Shown: positions 38,462 through 46,516 of the stretch, piece after piece | How the letters are laid out: the number at the start of each line of letters is the position of its first letter | Position numbering within the stretch: position 1 is the stretch's first letter | NCBI RefSeq assembly: GCF_000454725.1 | Contig: NZ_APJW01000003.1 | Coordinates: forward strand, 124,001 to 188,000 | Reading direction: 5' to 3' | Source of the DNA: Chlamydia ibidis 10-1398/6 | GTDB taxonomy: Bacteria; Chlamydiota; Chlamydiia; Chlamydiales; Chlamydiaceae | DNA: 64,000 nucleotides | Notes under the pieces: generated by a model | Databases searched by the model: none | Told to the model about the DNA's origin: nothing | What the model saw: the letters and a program-made list of their open reading frames with translations, nothing else | Translations under genes and position numbers: made by a program

Positions 38462-39814
38462 TCATCTGAAGAAGCAAAAGTCAAATTCTGGGATAGCCCT
38501 AAGACACCAAAATGTGATTAAAGAAATAAGCGAAGGAATTAAGGCAAATAAGAATAACCACCCTAGAGAAAATGATGAAGACTGGAATGACGGTTTAAGA
38601 ATCAAATAACCCACTACATTCGGCATGTTTGCGATAATCGTTAGTCCTCCTGCTGACATGCATCCTGCGATAACTAGATAGAGGTAACAATCTGTTGCCA
38701 TGGGCAGGTTATATAAAATATAATTTACTAATGCATTATCCAGGAATATTGATAAGGTATATGCCGTGATCATATAACCAAAATCCGACATTCTATGCAT
38801 TAACTCAAGTACCCACCATTCTTGTAATTCTCCAAAAATCATCAATCCAGCATAAAACAGTCCTACAAAACATACTTTGGAAAAGTTAATAGGAGTTTGG
38901 TGAAAAATAGTAAATTTTTGGAAACCTAAATAGAAAACCAAAGCTGCAATCATAAGTAGTGGAGTGCTTCTGGCCAAAATTACTGATCCGAGAAGAACAA
39001 TATGAACACAGATTATCCACTTAGGGACACGATCGCCTGGTACTGTAGAAGTAGTTACTACTTTAGGAAACTTGTTAAATTCTTTGCGGAATATGATGTA
39101 ATAGATTGTTGTAGACAACAAAACTGATAACATTGCTTTCCAGCTGAAGTAACTCCAAATAAAATGATTCCCCCACTTAACTGTTGGAAGAATAATGAAC
39201 AGGGCCCGGGACGATAAAGCGGAAGTTAACCCGCCAATAGATATGTTACAGAACAGCAATGCCATTGTAGCATAACCAAACTTAGATGATGGTTGAAATT
39301 TATAAAAATGCCTTACAAGCAAAGTCGCTGCCATAATCATTGCGCCTGTTTCTTTCAATAGAACAGAGGAGCATGGAGCAACCAACATGATTGTCCACCA
39401 CCAAAATCTAGGAGACTGCTTACCAATTTTTGCTATAGTGGAAAATACCCTTTCTGAAAGACATATGACAGGTTTGGACTCTAGCAAAATAAGCATGATC
39501 ACAATAAACAGTGAGAATACATAGTTTCTGCTGTCAAAATAACTTATGGTTACCTTGTATCCTTCCAGGTATAAAAACCAGAAAAACAACGGTACTGACC
39601 ATAATATAAAAACTAATTCTACTCTGCTAATTAACCGATAGACTTCACTCAACCAAAGATACCTTTTCCATCTCTCAGGAAAGATCGTTTTTTTATGTCG
39701 ATAACCTTGGTATAACTTATATAACCAAGGGGTTAGAAATGTATGAACTACTGAAAAGAAAAATAATATAGCTGCCCCAGTTCTGAGCAACGGAGAATAT
39801 TTAGGTAGAATCAT
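38462..39814 (-). CDS. Putative Na+/H+ antiporter family membrane protein
   Basis: This 450-aa protein has about 11-12 hydrophobic segments throughout. Polar or charged residues lie inside helices (GGLTSALSSRALFII near residue 200, FLDNALVNYILY near residue 362 and NMPNVVGYLIL near 400), typical of ion-transport proteins. It fits a putative Na+/H+ antiporter family (PF07399 type) that I recall for CT805. Transport activity is inferred only. It converges with the M16 lipoprotein gene at a 12-base gap with no hairpin. Confidence 0.75.
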   Translation of the reverse strand: MILPKYSPLLRTGAAILFFFSVVHTFLTPWLYKLYQGYRHKKTIFPERWKRYLWLSEVYRLISRVELVFILWSVPLFFWFLYLEGYKVTISYFDSRNYVFSLFIVIMLILLESKPVICLSERVFSTIAKIGKQSPRFWWWTIMLVAPCSSVLLKETGAMIMAATLLVRHFYKFQPSSKFGYATMALLFCNISIGGLTSALSSRALFIILPTVKWGNHFIWSYFSWKAMLSVLLSTTIYYIIFRKEFNKFPKVVTTSTVPGDRVPKWIICVHIVLLGSVILARSTPLLMIAALVFYLGFQKFTIFHQTPINFSKVCFVGLFYAGLMIFGELQEWWVLELMHRMSDFGYMITAYTLSIFLDNALVNYILYNLPMATDCYLYLVIAGCMSAGGLTIIANMPNVVGYLILKPSFQSSSFSLGWLFLFALIPSLISLITFWCLRAIPEFDFCFFR

Positions 39815-40082
39815 ATACTAGTACAACCAAGCACTGTTTTTGCTAGAAATAAAGATATCATGAGTAAAAAGAAAGATATAACTCGGGGTATAGTAAATCC
39901 TGCTCAGTCCTTCCAATCATATTGAAAAAATATCCATAACTGAGGTACGGCTATAACCTGATTGGCGAGAAAAATATATAAATAAACAAAATACCTGATT
40001 TAGCTCCTGAGGAAAAACTAAGGAAAGGAATTGTAAAAAAAAAATATTCATTTAATTAAGGGTGGAAGACGAGGGCTAAATT

Positions 40083-40301
40083 ATGTCGCAGCATACCATC
40101 ACAATGTTACCACGCGAGGCTAACAAATTAGAAAGGCACGTTTCTAAAGTCATGGCTACTTCGAAACAGGTTTTTCACTTTTCTGATAAGTTAGAGCCAA
40201 AAGATAAGCAATATGAAGTTTGCCAAGCTGAAAGCACTTTATCCGTAGAGGCAAACAAAATCATTGCTGTCGCAGAAGGCAGATTATTTGCAAGTTGCTG
40301 A
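40083..40301 (+). CDS. Small conserved hypothetical, 72 aa
   Basis: The ATG is preceded by CGAGGG eight bases upstream, a good ribosome-binding site. The peptide (MSQHTITMLPREANKLERHV...) is hydrophilic with predicted helices and no signal or membrane segment. It overlaps the 3' end of ispE by 18 bases on the opposite strand. It may match the small gene labelled CT804.1 in C. trachomatis; I am not certain. Function unknown. Confidence 0.6.
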   Translation: MSQHTITMLPREANKLERHVSKVMATSKQVFHFSDKLEPKDKQYEVCQAESTLSVEANKIIAVAEGRLFASC

Positions 40302-41156
40302 TTTTGAATGACCAATATACCAGCAGGGGTTGGTTCTGTGAATAGCGTTTGCCAGTATCCCTTGTGTTTTCTGAATGATCTTCGAGATTGTTTTACGAGT
40401 AATGAGATCTTCTTCTAATTTCTTAGGATAGCGCACAAACAGAGTGGCTCCGGTTCCGGACATCATAACATATGAGTGGAAAGGACTCCATATCCTTTCT
40501 AACTCTTCTTTTTTTGCTTTTAAATCTGGGCGAAAACGAAATACAGACTTCTCAAGATCATTGTCTCCACTATAAAACATTGCATCTTTAACGTTGCCAG
40601 CATAGTCTGAAGGAAGAAGCTGTGAGAATGCAAGTTTAGTATTAACGCCCTCTTTTGAAAAATAGAGAACGTAATTCTCCTCTTCTAATTGTACAGAATT
40701 TGGAAGAATATGATCTCCTTGTCCGATTCCAATAGATGACCCGGAAGAGAAAAATAAAGGAACATCCATCCCAATACTTTTTCCTAAGTCCTGTAAGACA
40801 TCAACGCTTAAATTTGTCTTGAATAAACTATTAAGAGCAAATAATGCCGTAGCAGCATTACTACTTCCTCCCCCTAAACCTGCACCTAAGGGGATACGTT
40901 TATACAATTGCCAAACTACAGGAGTAGTGATACCTGTAACTTGTCGAAATAGCTTCAAACTTTTCCATATAAGATTATCGGAATTCTCAAGAGCAGGCAA
41001 ATTAGACATCAGCCTGTCAATGTCTCCCAAACTTAGAGAAAGTGTATCCCCAAAATTTATCGTCTGGTATCGAGTAATAATTTCGTGAAAACCGTTGGAT
41101 TTTTTTCCAAAAACCTTAAGAAAAAGATTCAACTTTGCTGGGGAGAAAAATTCCAT
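40284..41156 (-). CDS. ispE: 4-diphosphocytidyl-2-C-methyl-D-erythritol kinase
   Basis: This 290-aa GHMP kinase phosphorylates CDP-ME in the non-mevalonate isoprenoid pathway. The start has the substrate-binding SPAKLNLFLKV, the ATP loop is PLGAGLGGGSSNAATAL near residues 94-110, and a GTGATLFV segment lies near residue 238. The length is standard. The gene is last in the ribosomal cluster reading rpsF-rpsR-rplI-ispE, with a GC-rich hairpin between rplI and ispE. Confidence 0.95.
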   Translation of the reverse strand: MEFFSPAKLNLFLKVFGKKSNGFHEIITRYQTINFGDTLSLSLGDIDRLMSNLPALENSDNLIWKSLKLFRQVTGITTPVVWQLYKRIPLGAGLGGGSSNAATALFALNSLFKTNLSVDVLQDLGKSIGMDVPLFFSSGSSIGIGQGDHILPNSVQLEEENYVLYFSKEGVNTKLAFSQLLPSDYAGNVKDAMFYSGDNDLEKSVFRFRPDLKAKKEELERIWSPFHSYVMMSGTGATLFVRYPKKLEEDLITRKTISKIIQKTQGILANAIHRTNPCWYIGHSKSATCK

Positions 41157-41174
41157 AGACCACTAAAAGTATCG

Positions 41175-41195
41175 GGGGAGGGAACACCCCACCCC
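41175..41195 (-). terminator. GC-rich hairpin between rplI and ispE
   Basis: GGGGAGGG and CCCACCCC can pair around a short A/C loop with one A-A mismatch, a strong stem in AT-rich DNA. On the minus strand a short CTTTTA follows. It may terminate or attenuate ribosomal-gene transcripts before ispE. Confidence 0.5.
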
Positions 41196-41205
41196 TAAAA
41201 CTTGA

Positions 41206-41691
41206 CTACTGTTCTGTCGAACTTTCTACTAGACTCGCGCTATCAGAAGTTACTTCCACAATCAAAGTAGCTGTGACCTCTTCTTTTAATCTCAAAGGAA
41301 TAGTCTTTTTCCCGAGATTTTTAATAGCATAATGAGAATGAGGAAAATTTTTGCGAGTGAGAATAATATTTTTCTGAGCAGCAGCCTCGATAATATCTGC
41401 TATAGTTACAGAACCATACATATTGTTATCAGGATCAACACGGACTTGAAATTCAAGCACAATATCTCTTAACTCTGAAGCAAGCCTCTCAGACTCTTCT
41501 CTATCTGCAGCAGCTTTTAACAGACGTTGCTCCTGTAACTTTGCCTGTAAACGCAAAGTCCCTGCTCCAGCAATAACAGCTTTAGATTTAGGAAGAAGAT
41601 AGTTTCTTACATAACCAGGACGTGCTGTCACAATATCTCCACTACGCCCCAAACCATCAACATCCTCGAGTAAAAGTAGTTGTTGTTTCAT
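41206..41691 (-). CDS. rplI: 50S ribosomal protein L9
   Basis: This 161-aa protein begins KQQLLLLEDVDGLGRSGDIV, the L9 N-domain, continues PGYVRNYLLPKSKAV, and has the long connecting helix and C-domain (NNMYGSVTIADI). L9 stabilises the L1 stalk base. It lies 18 bases after rpsR. Confidence 0.97.
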   Translation of the reverse strand: MKQQLLLLEDVDGLGRSGDIVTARPGYVRNYLLPKSKAVIAGAGTLRLQAKLQEQRLLKAAADREESERLASELRDIVLEFQVRVDPDNNMYGSVTIADIIEAAAQKNIILTRKNFPHSHYAIKNLGKKTIPLRLKEEVTATLIVEVTSDSASLVESSTEQ

Positions 41692-41709
41692 CTTGTTCTT
41701 CTTCCTCTT

Positions 41710-41958
41710 TTAATCTTCACCAACGAAAGGTAGTAACCCCATATGACGCGCTCTTTTAATTGCTTGAGTGAGTATACCCTGGAAGCGGGAAGAGACACCT
41801 GTAATTCTCCTAGGTAGAATTTTACCTCTTTCGGTGATAAACTTTTTCAAAGTTTCCGTATCTTTATAATCTATGTCTTTCCAACCTGCGGAAACAAAAG
41901 GACATTTTTTATTAAAACGCTTCCTTCTGTGTTCATTATTATGAACAGGCTTATTCAT
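41710..41958 (-). CDS. rpsR: 30S ribosomal protein S18
   Basis: This 82-aa protein has [27 protein letters not shown], the S18 core motif, and ends in [16 protein letters not shown]. It binds S6 on the small-subunit platform and lies 17 bases downstream of rpsF. Confidence 0.97.
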   Translation of the reverse strand: MNKPVHNNEHRRKRFNKKCPFVSAGWKDIDYKDTETLKKFITERGKILPRRITGVSSRFQGILTQAIKRARHMGLLPFVGED

Positions 41959-41975
41959 ATTTTCTCCTTAAAAAA

Positions 41976-42314
41976 TTATTCAGGTAATGAAGCAAATTCT
42001 AAAACTTCTTTGACAGAATCAGTTCTAAGAGTCATGAAACGAAGAAGATCTTCATTCAAATGATACTCTTTCCATAATTCTGCAATTGCTTCCGGAGCTA
42101 CTGTGAAGTAGATGAAGTAATAATACCCCTCTCTCGCTCCACGAATAGTGTAAGCTAATTTTTTTCTACCTTGATCATGGATCTTTAGAACTTCACCACC
42201 GTAATTTATAATGCCTGAAGTCACTTTATCGAGAGCCTTGCGTCTAGCTTCTTCACTTAAGGTGACGCTAAACACATATGCCCCCTCGTAAAGTTGGGCT
42301 GTCTTTTTCTTCAT
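41976..42314 (-). CDS. rpsF: 30S ribosomal protein S6
   Basis: This 112-aa protein has the S6 fold marks: LYEGAYVFSVTLSEE at the start, GRKKLAYTIRGAREGYYY near residue 50 and LRFMTLRTDS near 91. First gene of rpsF-rpsR-rplI-(ispE). The 143-base gap upstream, to the pth stop, should contain the promoter. Confidence 0.97.
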   Translation of the reverse strand: MKKKTAQLYEGAYVFSVTLSEEARRKALDKVTSGIINYGGEVLKIHDQGRKKLAYTIRGAREGYYYFIYFTVAPEAIAELWKEYHLNEDLLRFMTLRTDSVKEVLEFASLPE

Positions 42315-42457
42315 TAAAAACTCCTAAAAATATTAGAGTAGCTTAACTTAAACTGGCACATATTTTAGTGAACGAAATCACAATAACCTCATACGAAACA
42401 CTTACGAGGGCGAGCCAGACATACCCCCCGCACTGACAATTATCTTTTCTGATCTCC

Positions 42458-43000
42458 TTAGATGACGCCGCACCAAGAAGAGAAAAGACGTGTAGCTTCG
42501 GCAAACATAGTGCTCATTTGGACTTTTTCCATTTCGCTAAAAGGGCTGAGCACAAAATCAGACAGCTCCTGAGACACAACAGAGGGCTTTCCAATTCCCA
42601 AACGCAACTGCCAATAGCCATTCGACCCTAAAGCATGAGTGATGCTCTTAACACCATTATGCCCCCCGCTTCCTGCACTCTCCCTCAAACGCACATCGCC
42701 AAACTTACGATTTACATCATCTGCAAGAACAAGTATCTGGTCTAAAGACACACCATAGTAATCTTTTGCAGACCGGACCGCCTTCCCACTGAGATTAACA
42801 TAGGTTTTAGGCTTAATAAAAATGACAGGCCCTGAAGGTAAGTCTAACTTCGCCGACAACGAAAAACACTTCGGTGTATCTTTAAAACTTGAAGCTTGAA
42901 ATTCTACAACTAGCTGATCAACCAAAAGAAACCCTATATTGTGACGAGTCCACGCATATCGAGACCCAGGATTTCCTATAGCCACCACAAGCCGCGCCAT
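42458..43000 (-). CDS. pth: Peptidyl-tRNA hydrolase
   Basis: This 180-aa enzyme releases peptides from stalled peptidyl-tRNA. It begins [22 protein letters not shown] with the catalytic histidine in TRHNIG (residue 20) and includes the substrate-binding [12 protein letters not shown] and [12 protein letters not shown] (about 109-120). It starts 5 bases after rplY, forming a two-gene unit. Confidence 0.96.
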   Translation of the reverse strand: MARLVVAIGNPGSRYAWTRHNIGFLLVDQLVVEFQASSFKDTPKCFSLSAKLDLPSGPVIFIKPKTYVNLSGKAVRSAKDYYGVSLDQILVLADDVNRKFGDVRLRESAGSGGHNGVKSITHALGSNGYWQLRLGIGKPSVVSQELSDFVLSPFSEMEKVQMSTMFAEATRLFSSWCGVI

Positions 43001-43005
43001 ACTAA

Positions 43006-43563
43006 CTATCTTCTAGAAACAGTTACAACAACTTCTTTCAAGGAAGTCACAGGACGAATACCTGCTGGAATATCAATATCCGATAACTTTCTAGTTTGTG
43101 AAAGCCCCAAGGTCTGTACATCTAGATCTAAGAAAGGAACAATATCCTTTGGCTTACATACCACACGTATTGAGCGAATCACTTGTCTTAGAGAGCCTCC
43201 TAACTTCACCCCTACACAATCAACCGCATTAATGCAGCGAATAGGAATGTTTAACTTAACGTCACGATCTTCTACGAGCTCCTCAAAATCTAAATGGATT
43301 ACTTCATAAGTAGTAACCTGGTACTGTATCTCTTTTACAAGAGCCTTGATAGTACGCCCTTCATAGGATAAAGAAAAAATTGTAGAAGATAGCGCACCAC
43401 TCTCTAAGTTTGACAAAAATTTCTTGAATACGTGAGCATCTACAACAACATTTCCCAAACTTTTGCCGTCAGAATAGATCACGGCTGGAATGCCCCCACG
43501 TTGACGAATTTTTTTAAGAAACGATTTTTTATTAGTCTCACGACTTGTAACTACAAGCTCCAT
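43006..43563 (-). CDS. rplY: 50S ribosomal protein L25 / general stress protein Ctc
   Basis: This 185-aa protein is the long CTC form of L25: a 5S rRNA-binding N-terminal part ([27 protein letters not shown]) and the TL5-type C-terminal beta domain ([18 protein letters not shown]). It is called ctc in chlamydial annotation. Located between tRNA-Gln and pth; its start overlaps the end of a possible frameshifted ORF upstream. Confidence 0.94.
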   Translation of the reverse strand: MELVVTSRETNKKSFLKKIRQRGGIPAVIYSDGKSLGNVVVDAHVFKKFLSNLESGALSSTIFSLSYEGRTIKALVKEIQYQVTTYEVIHLDFEELVEDRDVKLNIPIRCINAVDCVGVKLGGSLRQVIRSIRVVCKPKDIVPFLDLDVQTLGLSQTRKLSDIDIPAGIRPVTSLKEVVVTVSRR

Positions 43564-43908
43564 AATGTGCTATTCTCCAATAATCTTGAGCTGACATACT
43601 CCCAAACCAAACGCTTGGGGTCCTTAAATAGATGTTTAAGAACACTAAGTTTCCGGACAAGCTGCTCTAGCTCCTTCGCGACTACGCCCCAGCCCGAAAA
43701 TCAACATGTTAATCGCAAATACCTCTCGCGGCCACAAAATCCGGTGCCCTACTGCATACGAAAGAGCAATAGTGAACTCTTTCATCAAAATACAGCCGGT
43801 ATCGAAAAACTCAAAAACACCGAAACATAATTCCGAAGATTTTCGAGGCAAAATTATAACTCTATCTCGGAAAAAGTCAATATTTTCCCTGCGACGAAGT
43901 TCTTGCAC
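43551..43908 (-). pseudogene. Two-frame open region between tRNA-Gln and rplY (possible frameshifted small gene)
   Basis: One frame starts at the GTG at 43908 (open also further upstream) and runs to 43645, with readable protein such as FEFFDTGCILMKEFTIALSY and HRILWPREVFAINMLIF. Its last 16 residues turn into an R/A-rich out-of-frame look. The +1 frame then reads GWGVVAKELEQLVRKLSVLK... to a TAG at 43551-43553, just inside rplY. Deleting one base near 43687-43699 (a GGG or GGGG run) joins them to about 118 aa. I find no family match by eye. It may be a decayed gene, a sequencing error, or chance open frames. Confidence 0.35.
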
Positions 43909-43962
43909 TAACTCGAGAAAACACCTTAATGAATCTGTAAGAAATAACCGAAAGGAAAGAGA

Positions 43963-44034
43963 CTGGGGTGGAAGGATTCGAACCTCCGATGCGCGGTACC
44001 AAAAACCGCTGCCTTACCGCTTGGCCACACCCCA
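43963..44034 (-). tRNA. tRNA-Gln (UUG)
   Basis: The minus strand gives a 72-nt cloverleaf. The acceptor stem is TGGGGTG/CACCCCA with discriminator G. The anticodon arm is GCGGT-TTTTGGT-ACCGC with anticodon TTG, and the T arm is GGAGG-TTCGAAT-CCTTC. CCA is not encoded. The sequence is a standard bacterial Gln-UUG tRNA. Confidence 0.97.
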
Positions 44035-44159
44035 ACAGACTCCATAGTTTATCTAATTCTTAGTTTTTGAAAATAGGAAAATTTCAAAGTCATTAAGATT
44101 TTTGCGATAACGTCAAAATGTTCCCTTTTTGAAGTTGAGATTTTTCTATTTAGCTTGCT

Positions 44160-45644
44160 ATGGAACAAGAATCAAGTAATGAAAAAATTATGAAGATTGT
44201 ACACGCAACCGTAGAATACGCTCCCTTCTTGAAGGCTGGTGGACTTGGGGATGCTGTTTATAGTTTATCAAAACAACTCAGCTTGTCTCATGATGTAGAA
44301 GTAGTAATCCCTTTATACCCAATCATATTTTCTCCTCCGCGTTCTACAATCTTAGAAGAACGCTCTTTTACTTACGAGTTTCTAGGAACACAAAGGGCAA
44401 AATCTAAGTCTTACGCTTACAACGGGATAAAACTAACAGTAATAGAGCTGTTAACACAAAGTGAATTATTTAATACACATGCCATATATTCCGAGAACGA
44501 TGCTCATCGTTTTATTGCCTTTTCTTGCGCAGTAGCCAATTATATCCAAGGTAGTGAAAAAATAGACATTGTCCATGTACATGACTGGCACATGGGCTTA
44601 GTTCCGGGAATTTTAAAGAATAAGAGTTACCAACACAATCTAAAAACAGTATTTACTATCCATAATTTTAGCTATCGGGGTTACTGCAGCACACAACTAC
44701 TCTCCGCCTCATCTATGGATAGCCGTGAGCTACAAACTTACAGTCTATCCAGAAACAATCAAACGTCTGTTCTTATGAAAGGAGCTATACTCTGTGCTCA
44801 CTACATTACCACAGTATCACCAACATATGCCAAGGAAATGCTATATGATCTGTCTGATTACGAAATTCATGAGGCATTAGTATCGAGATCTCTAAACTTT
44901 TCTGGTATCTTAAATGGGATAGATGAAACAATTTGGGATCCATCTACAGACACGTGTCTCGCTGCTAATTACGACATCTCTATTCTAGATAACCCAAGTA
45001 TTTTATCTTCCATGAAAGAGAAAAATAAACAATCTCTTTATCAAAAACTAGGTATAAGAACGAGTACAAAGCCCTTACTCTGCATGATCTCAAGAATTGT
45101 TGCACAGAAGGGGCCAGAATTTATGAAAGAAGCGATTCTTCATGCAATGAAAAATGATTATGGGCTCATACTCATAGGAACATGTCAAGAGCCAGAACTA
45201 CGCAAACAATTTCTTGAATTACAAAAATCACTTACTGATTCTCCAAACATTCGTATAATTTTGGACTATAATGATGCATTGTCGCGTTTAACGTATGGAG
45301 CGGCAGATATGATCTGCATCCCTTCACATTTTGAACCTTGCGGCCTCACACAAATGATTGCCATGCGCTACGGAACTATTCCTTTAGTAAGAAAAACTGG
45401 CGGGTTGGCGGACACTGTCATCGACTACCAACAGGGGTTCACGTTCTCGGATATAACAAATCCCAACGAGTTTCATGACATGCTAGATCGAGCGATGAAT
45501 ACCTACTGGCATCACCCCGAAATATGGCATCAACTAATTACGCAAGGCATGTTACGTCAGTCAGGATTAGAAAAAATGGCTCAAGACTACGTTAATATTT
45601 ACAACTCTCTATCTTCATCGTCTGATTGGGGCCGACTTCTTTGA
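44160..45644 (+). CDS. glgA: Glycogen synthase
   Basis: This GT5 glycosyltransferase extends glycogen from ADP-glucose. It has the KAGGLGDAVYSL substrate-binding loop, HVHDWHMGL near residue 141, and the C-terminal IPSHFEPCGLTQMIAMRYGTI motif near residue 383. The annotated ATG gives 494 aa; an ATG at 44190 (MKIVHATVEYAPFLKAGG) matches where GlgA proteins normally begin, and neither start has a strong ribosome-binding site. Glycogen accumulation varies between chlamydial species. Its 3' end overlaps pgsA by 46 bases on the other strand. Confidence 0.95.
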   Translation: MEQESSNEKIMKIVHATVEYAPFLKAGGLGDAVYSLSKQLSLSHDVEVVIPLYPIIFSPPRSTILEERSFTYEFLGTQRAKSKSYAYNGIKLTVIELLTQSELFNTHAIYSENDAHRFIAFSCAVANYIQGSEKIDIVHVHDWHMGLVPGILKNKSYQHNLKTVFTIHNFSYRGYCSTQLLSASSMDSRELQTYSLSRNNQTSVLMKGAILCAHYITTVSPTYAKEMLYDLSDYEIHEALVSRSLNFSGILNGIDETIWDPSTDTCLAANYDISILDNPSILSSMKEKNKQSLYQKLGIRTSTKPLLCMISRIVAQKGPEFMKEAILHAMKNDYGLILIGTCQEPELRKQFLELQKSLTDSPNIRIILDYNDALSRLTYGAADMICIPSHFEPCGLTQMIAMRYGTIPLVRKTGGLADTVIDYQQGFTFSDITNPNEFHDMLDRAMNTYWHHPEIWHQLITQGMLRQSGLEKMAQDYVNIYNSLSSSSDWGRLL

Positions 45645-46213
45645 AGTAAATAATTTTTATTTACCCAAAAATACTCGACACCAGAACAAATTGAATAAAT
45701 CGCTACTACAATCCCAGTGACAGTAGCGATAGATTCCAGTATCTCCTGTGAAATTAGGCCCAACGAATGAGGAATCATGGCTAGGATAATAACGAAAAAA
45801 CTCAAAGCCTGCAAAACAGCTTTTATTTTCCCACTTGGCCGTGCAGCAACAACAACCCCACGGAAAGCGCATACGGTACGCAGAGTACTAATAACAGAAT
45901 CTCGAGCTAAAAAAATAAATACGAGAATCAAAGGAAGATTGACCGGAGGTTGAGTGAAAGTTAGGTAAATAGAAATCCTATAGATGCTATCTGCCATTGG
46001 GTCTAAAAGTTTACCCAATTCAGTAACTTGCGAAAACTTTCTAGCAATGTAGCCGTCGACGGCATCTGTTAATTCCGAGACAGCCAAAAGAAAAAGTAAT
46101 ACATAAGGAAGAATTGTAGGAGTAATCCCTAACCACTTCCCCTTTAAATACAACAACATAAAAATTGGCGTTATAAACAACCGGGAAAAAGTTAAATAAT
46201 TAGGTAGTCCCAC
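45599..46213 (-). CDS. pgsA: CDP-diacylglycerol-glycerol-3-P 3-phosphatidyltransferase
   Basis: This 204-aa CDP-alcohol phosphatidyltransferase has the family signature DAVDGYIAR-x8-GKLLDPMAD at about residues 50-75 and four to five membrane segments. It likely makes phosphatidylglycerophosphate; other CDP-alcohol substrates cannot be excluded. Start MGLPNYLTFSRLFITPIFML is standard for PgsA. The C-terminal tail (SRPQSDDEDREL) is encoded opposite the end of glgA. I recall it as pgsA_2 (CT797). Confidence 0.93.
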   Translation of the reverse strand: MGLPNYLTFSRLFITPIFMLLYLKGKWLGITPTILPYVLLFLLAVSELTDAVDGYIARKFSQVTELGKLLDPMADSIYRISIYLTFTQPPVNLPLILVFIFLARDSVISTLRTVCAFRGVVVAARPSGKIKAVLQALSFFVIILAMIPHSLGLISQEILESIATVTGIVVAIYSICSGVEYFWVNKNYLLQRSRPQSDDEDREL

Positions 46214-46516
46214 ACAACACTCCTAGCACAAGAATTCGCCTGAAAATAGCCACAGCCTCAGTAAAGGTTAAGTTAAATATAAGAAAATTACAGTGCAAGT
46301 ATGGAATAATATTATGAACAAAAAGTATTTCCTTTAACACTGAAATCTAAATGTCTCAATTCCTTTGACCCAGATTCCGTTAATATTGTTTGTTTTTCTC
46401 TGTAGTGATATCTTAGCTTATCTTATACCTTCCTATACATGTTTGCCTGTGTTCTATACTGGCATTTGAAGCATGAAGGAAAGTACTATCGCTCATGATT
46501 TTTTGGAGTTCCTTAT
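46214..46516. other. Divergent promoter region, pgsA and glyQS
   Basis: Roughly 300 AT-rich bases between divergent genes. The sequence TTATACC near 46420 is a possible -10 for glyQS. No ORF or RNA gene seen. Confidence 0.45.

Noticed and set aside
43600..43960. RNase P RNA or tmRNA between tRNA-Gln and rplY
   Set aside because: TTTCCGGACAAGC at 43650 recalls part of the RNase P P4 motif, but the conserved GAGGAAAGTCCGG block is absent, as are tRNA-like ends expected of tmRNA.
43706..44047. 113-codon plus-strand ORF upstream of glgA
   Set aside because: It reads through tRNA-Gln on the opposite strand and has a random, Arg/Ser-rich composition with no ribosome-binding site.
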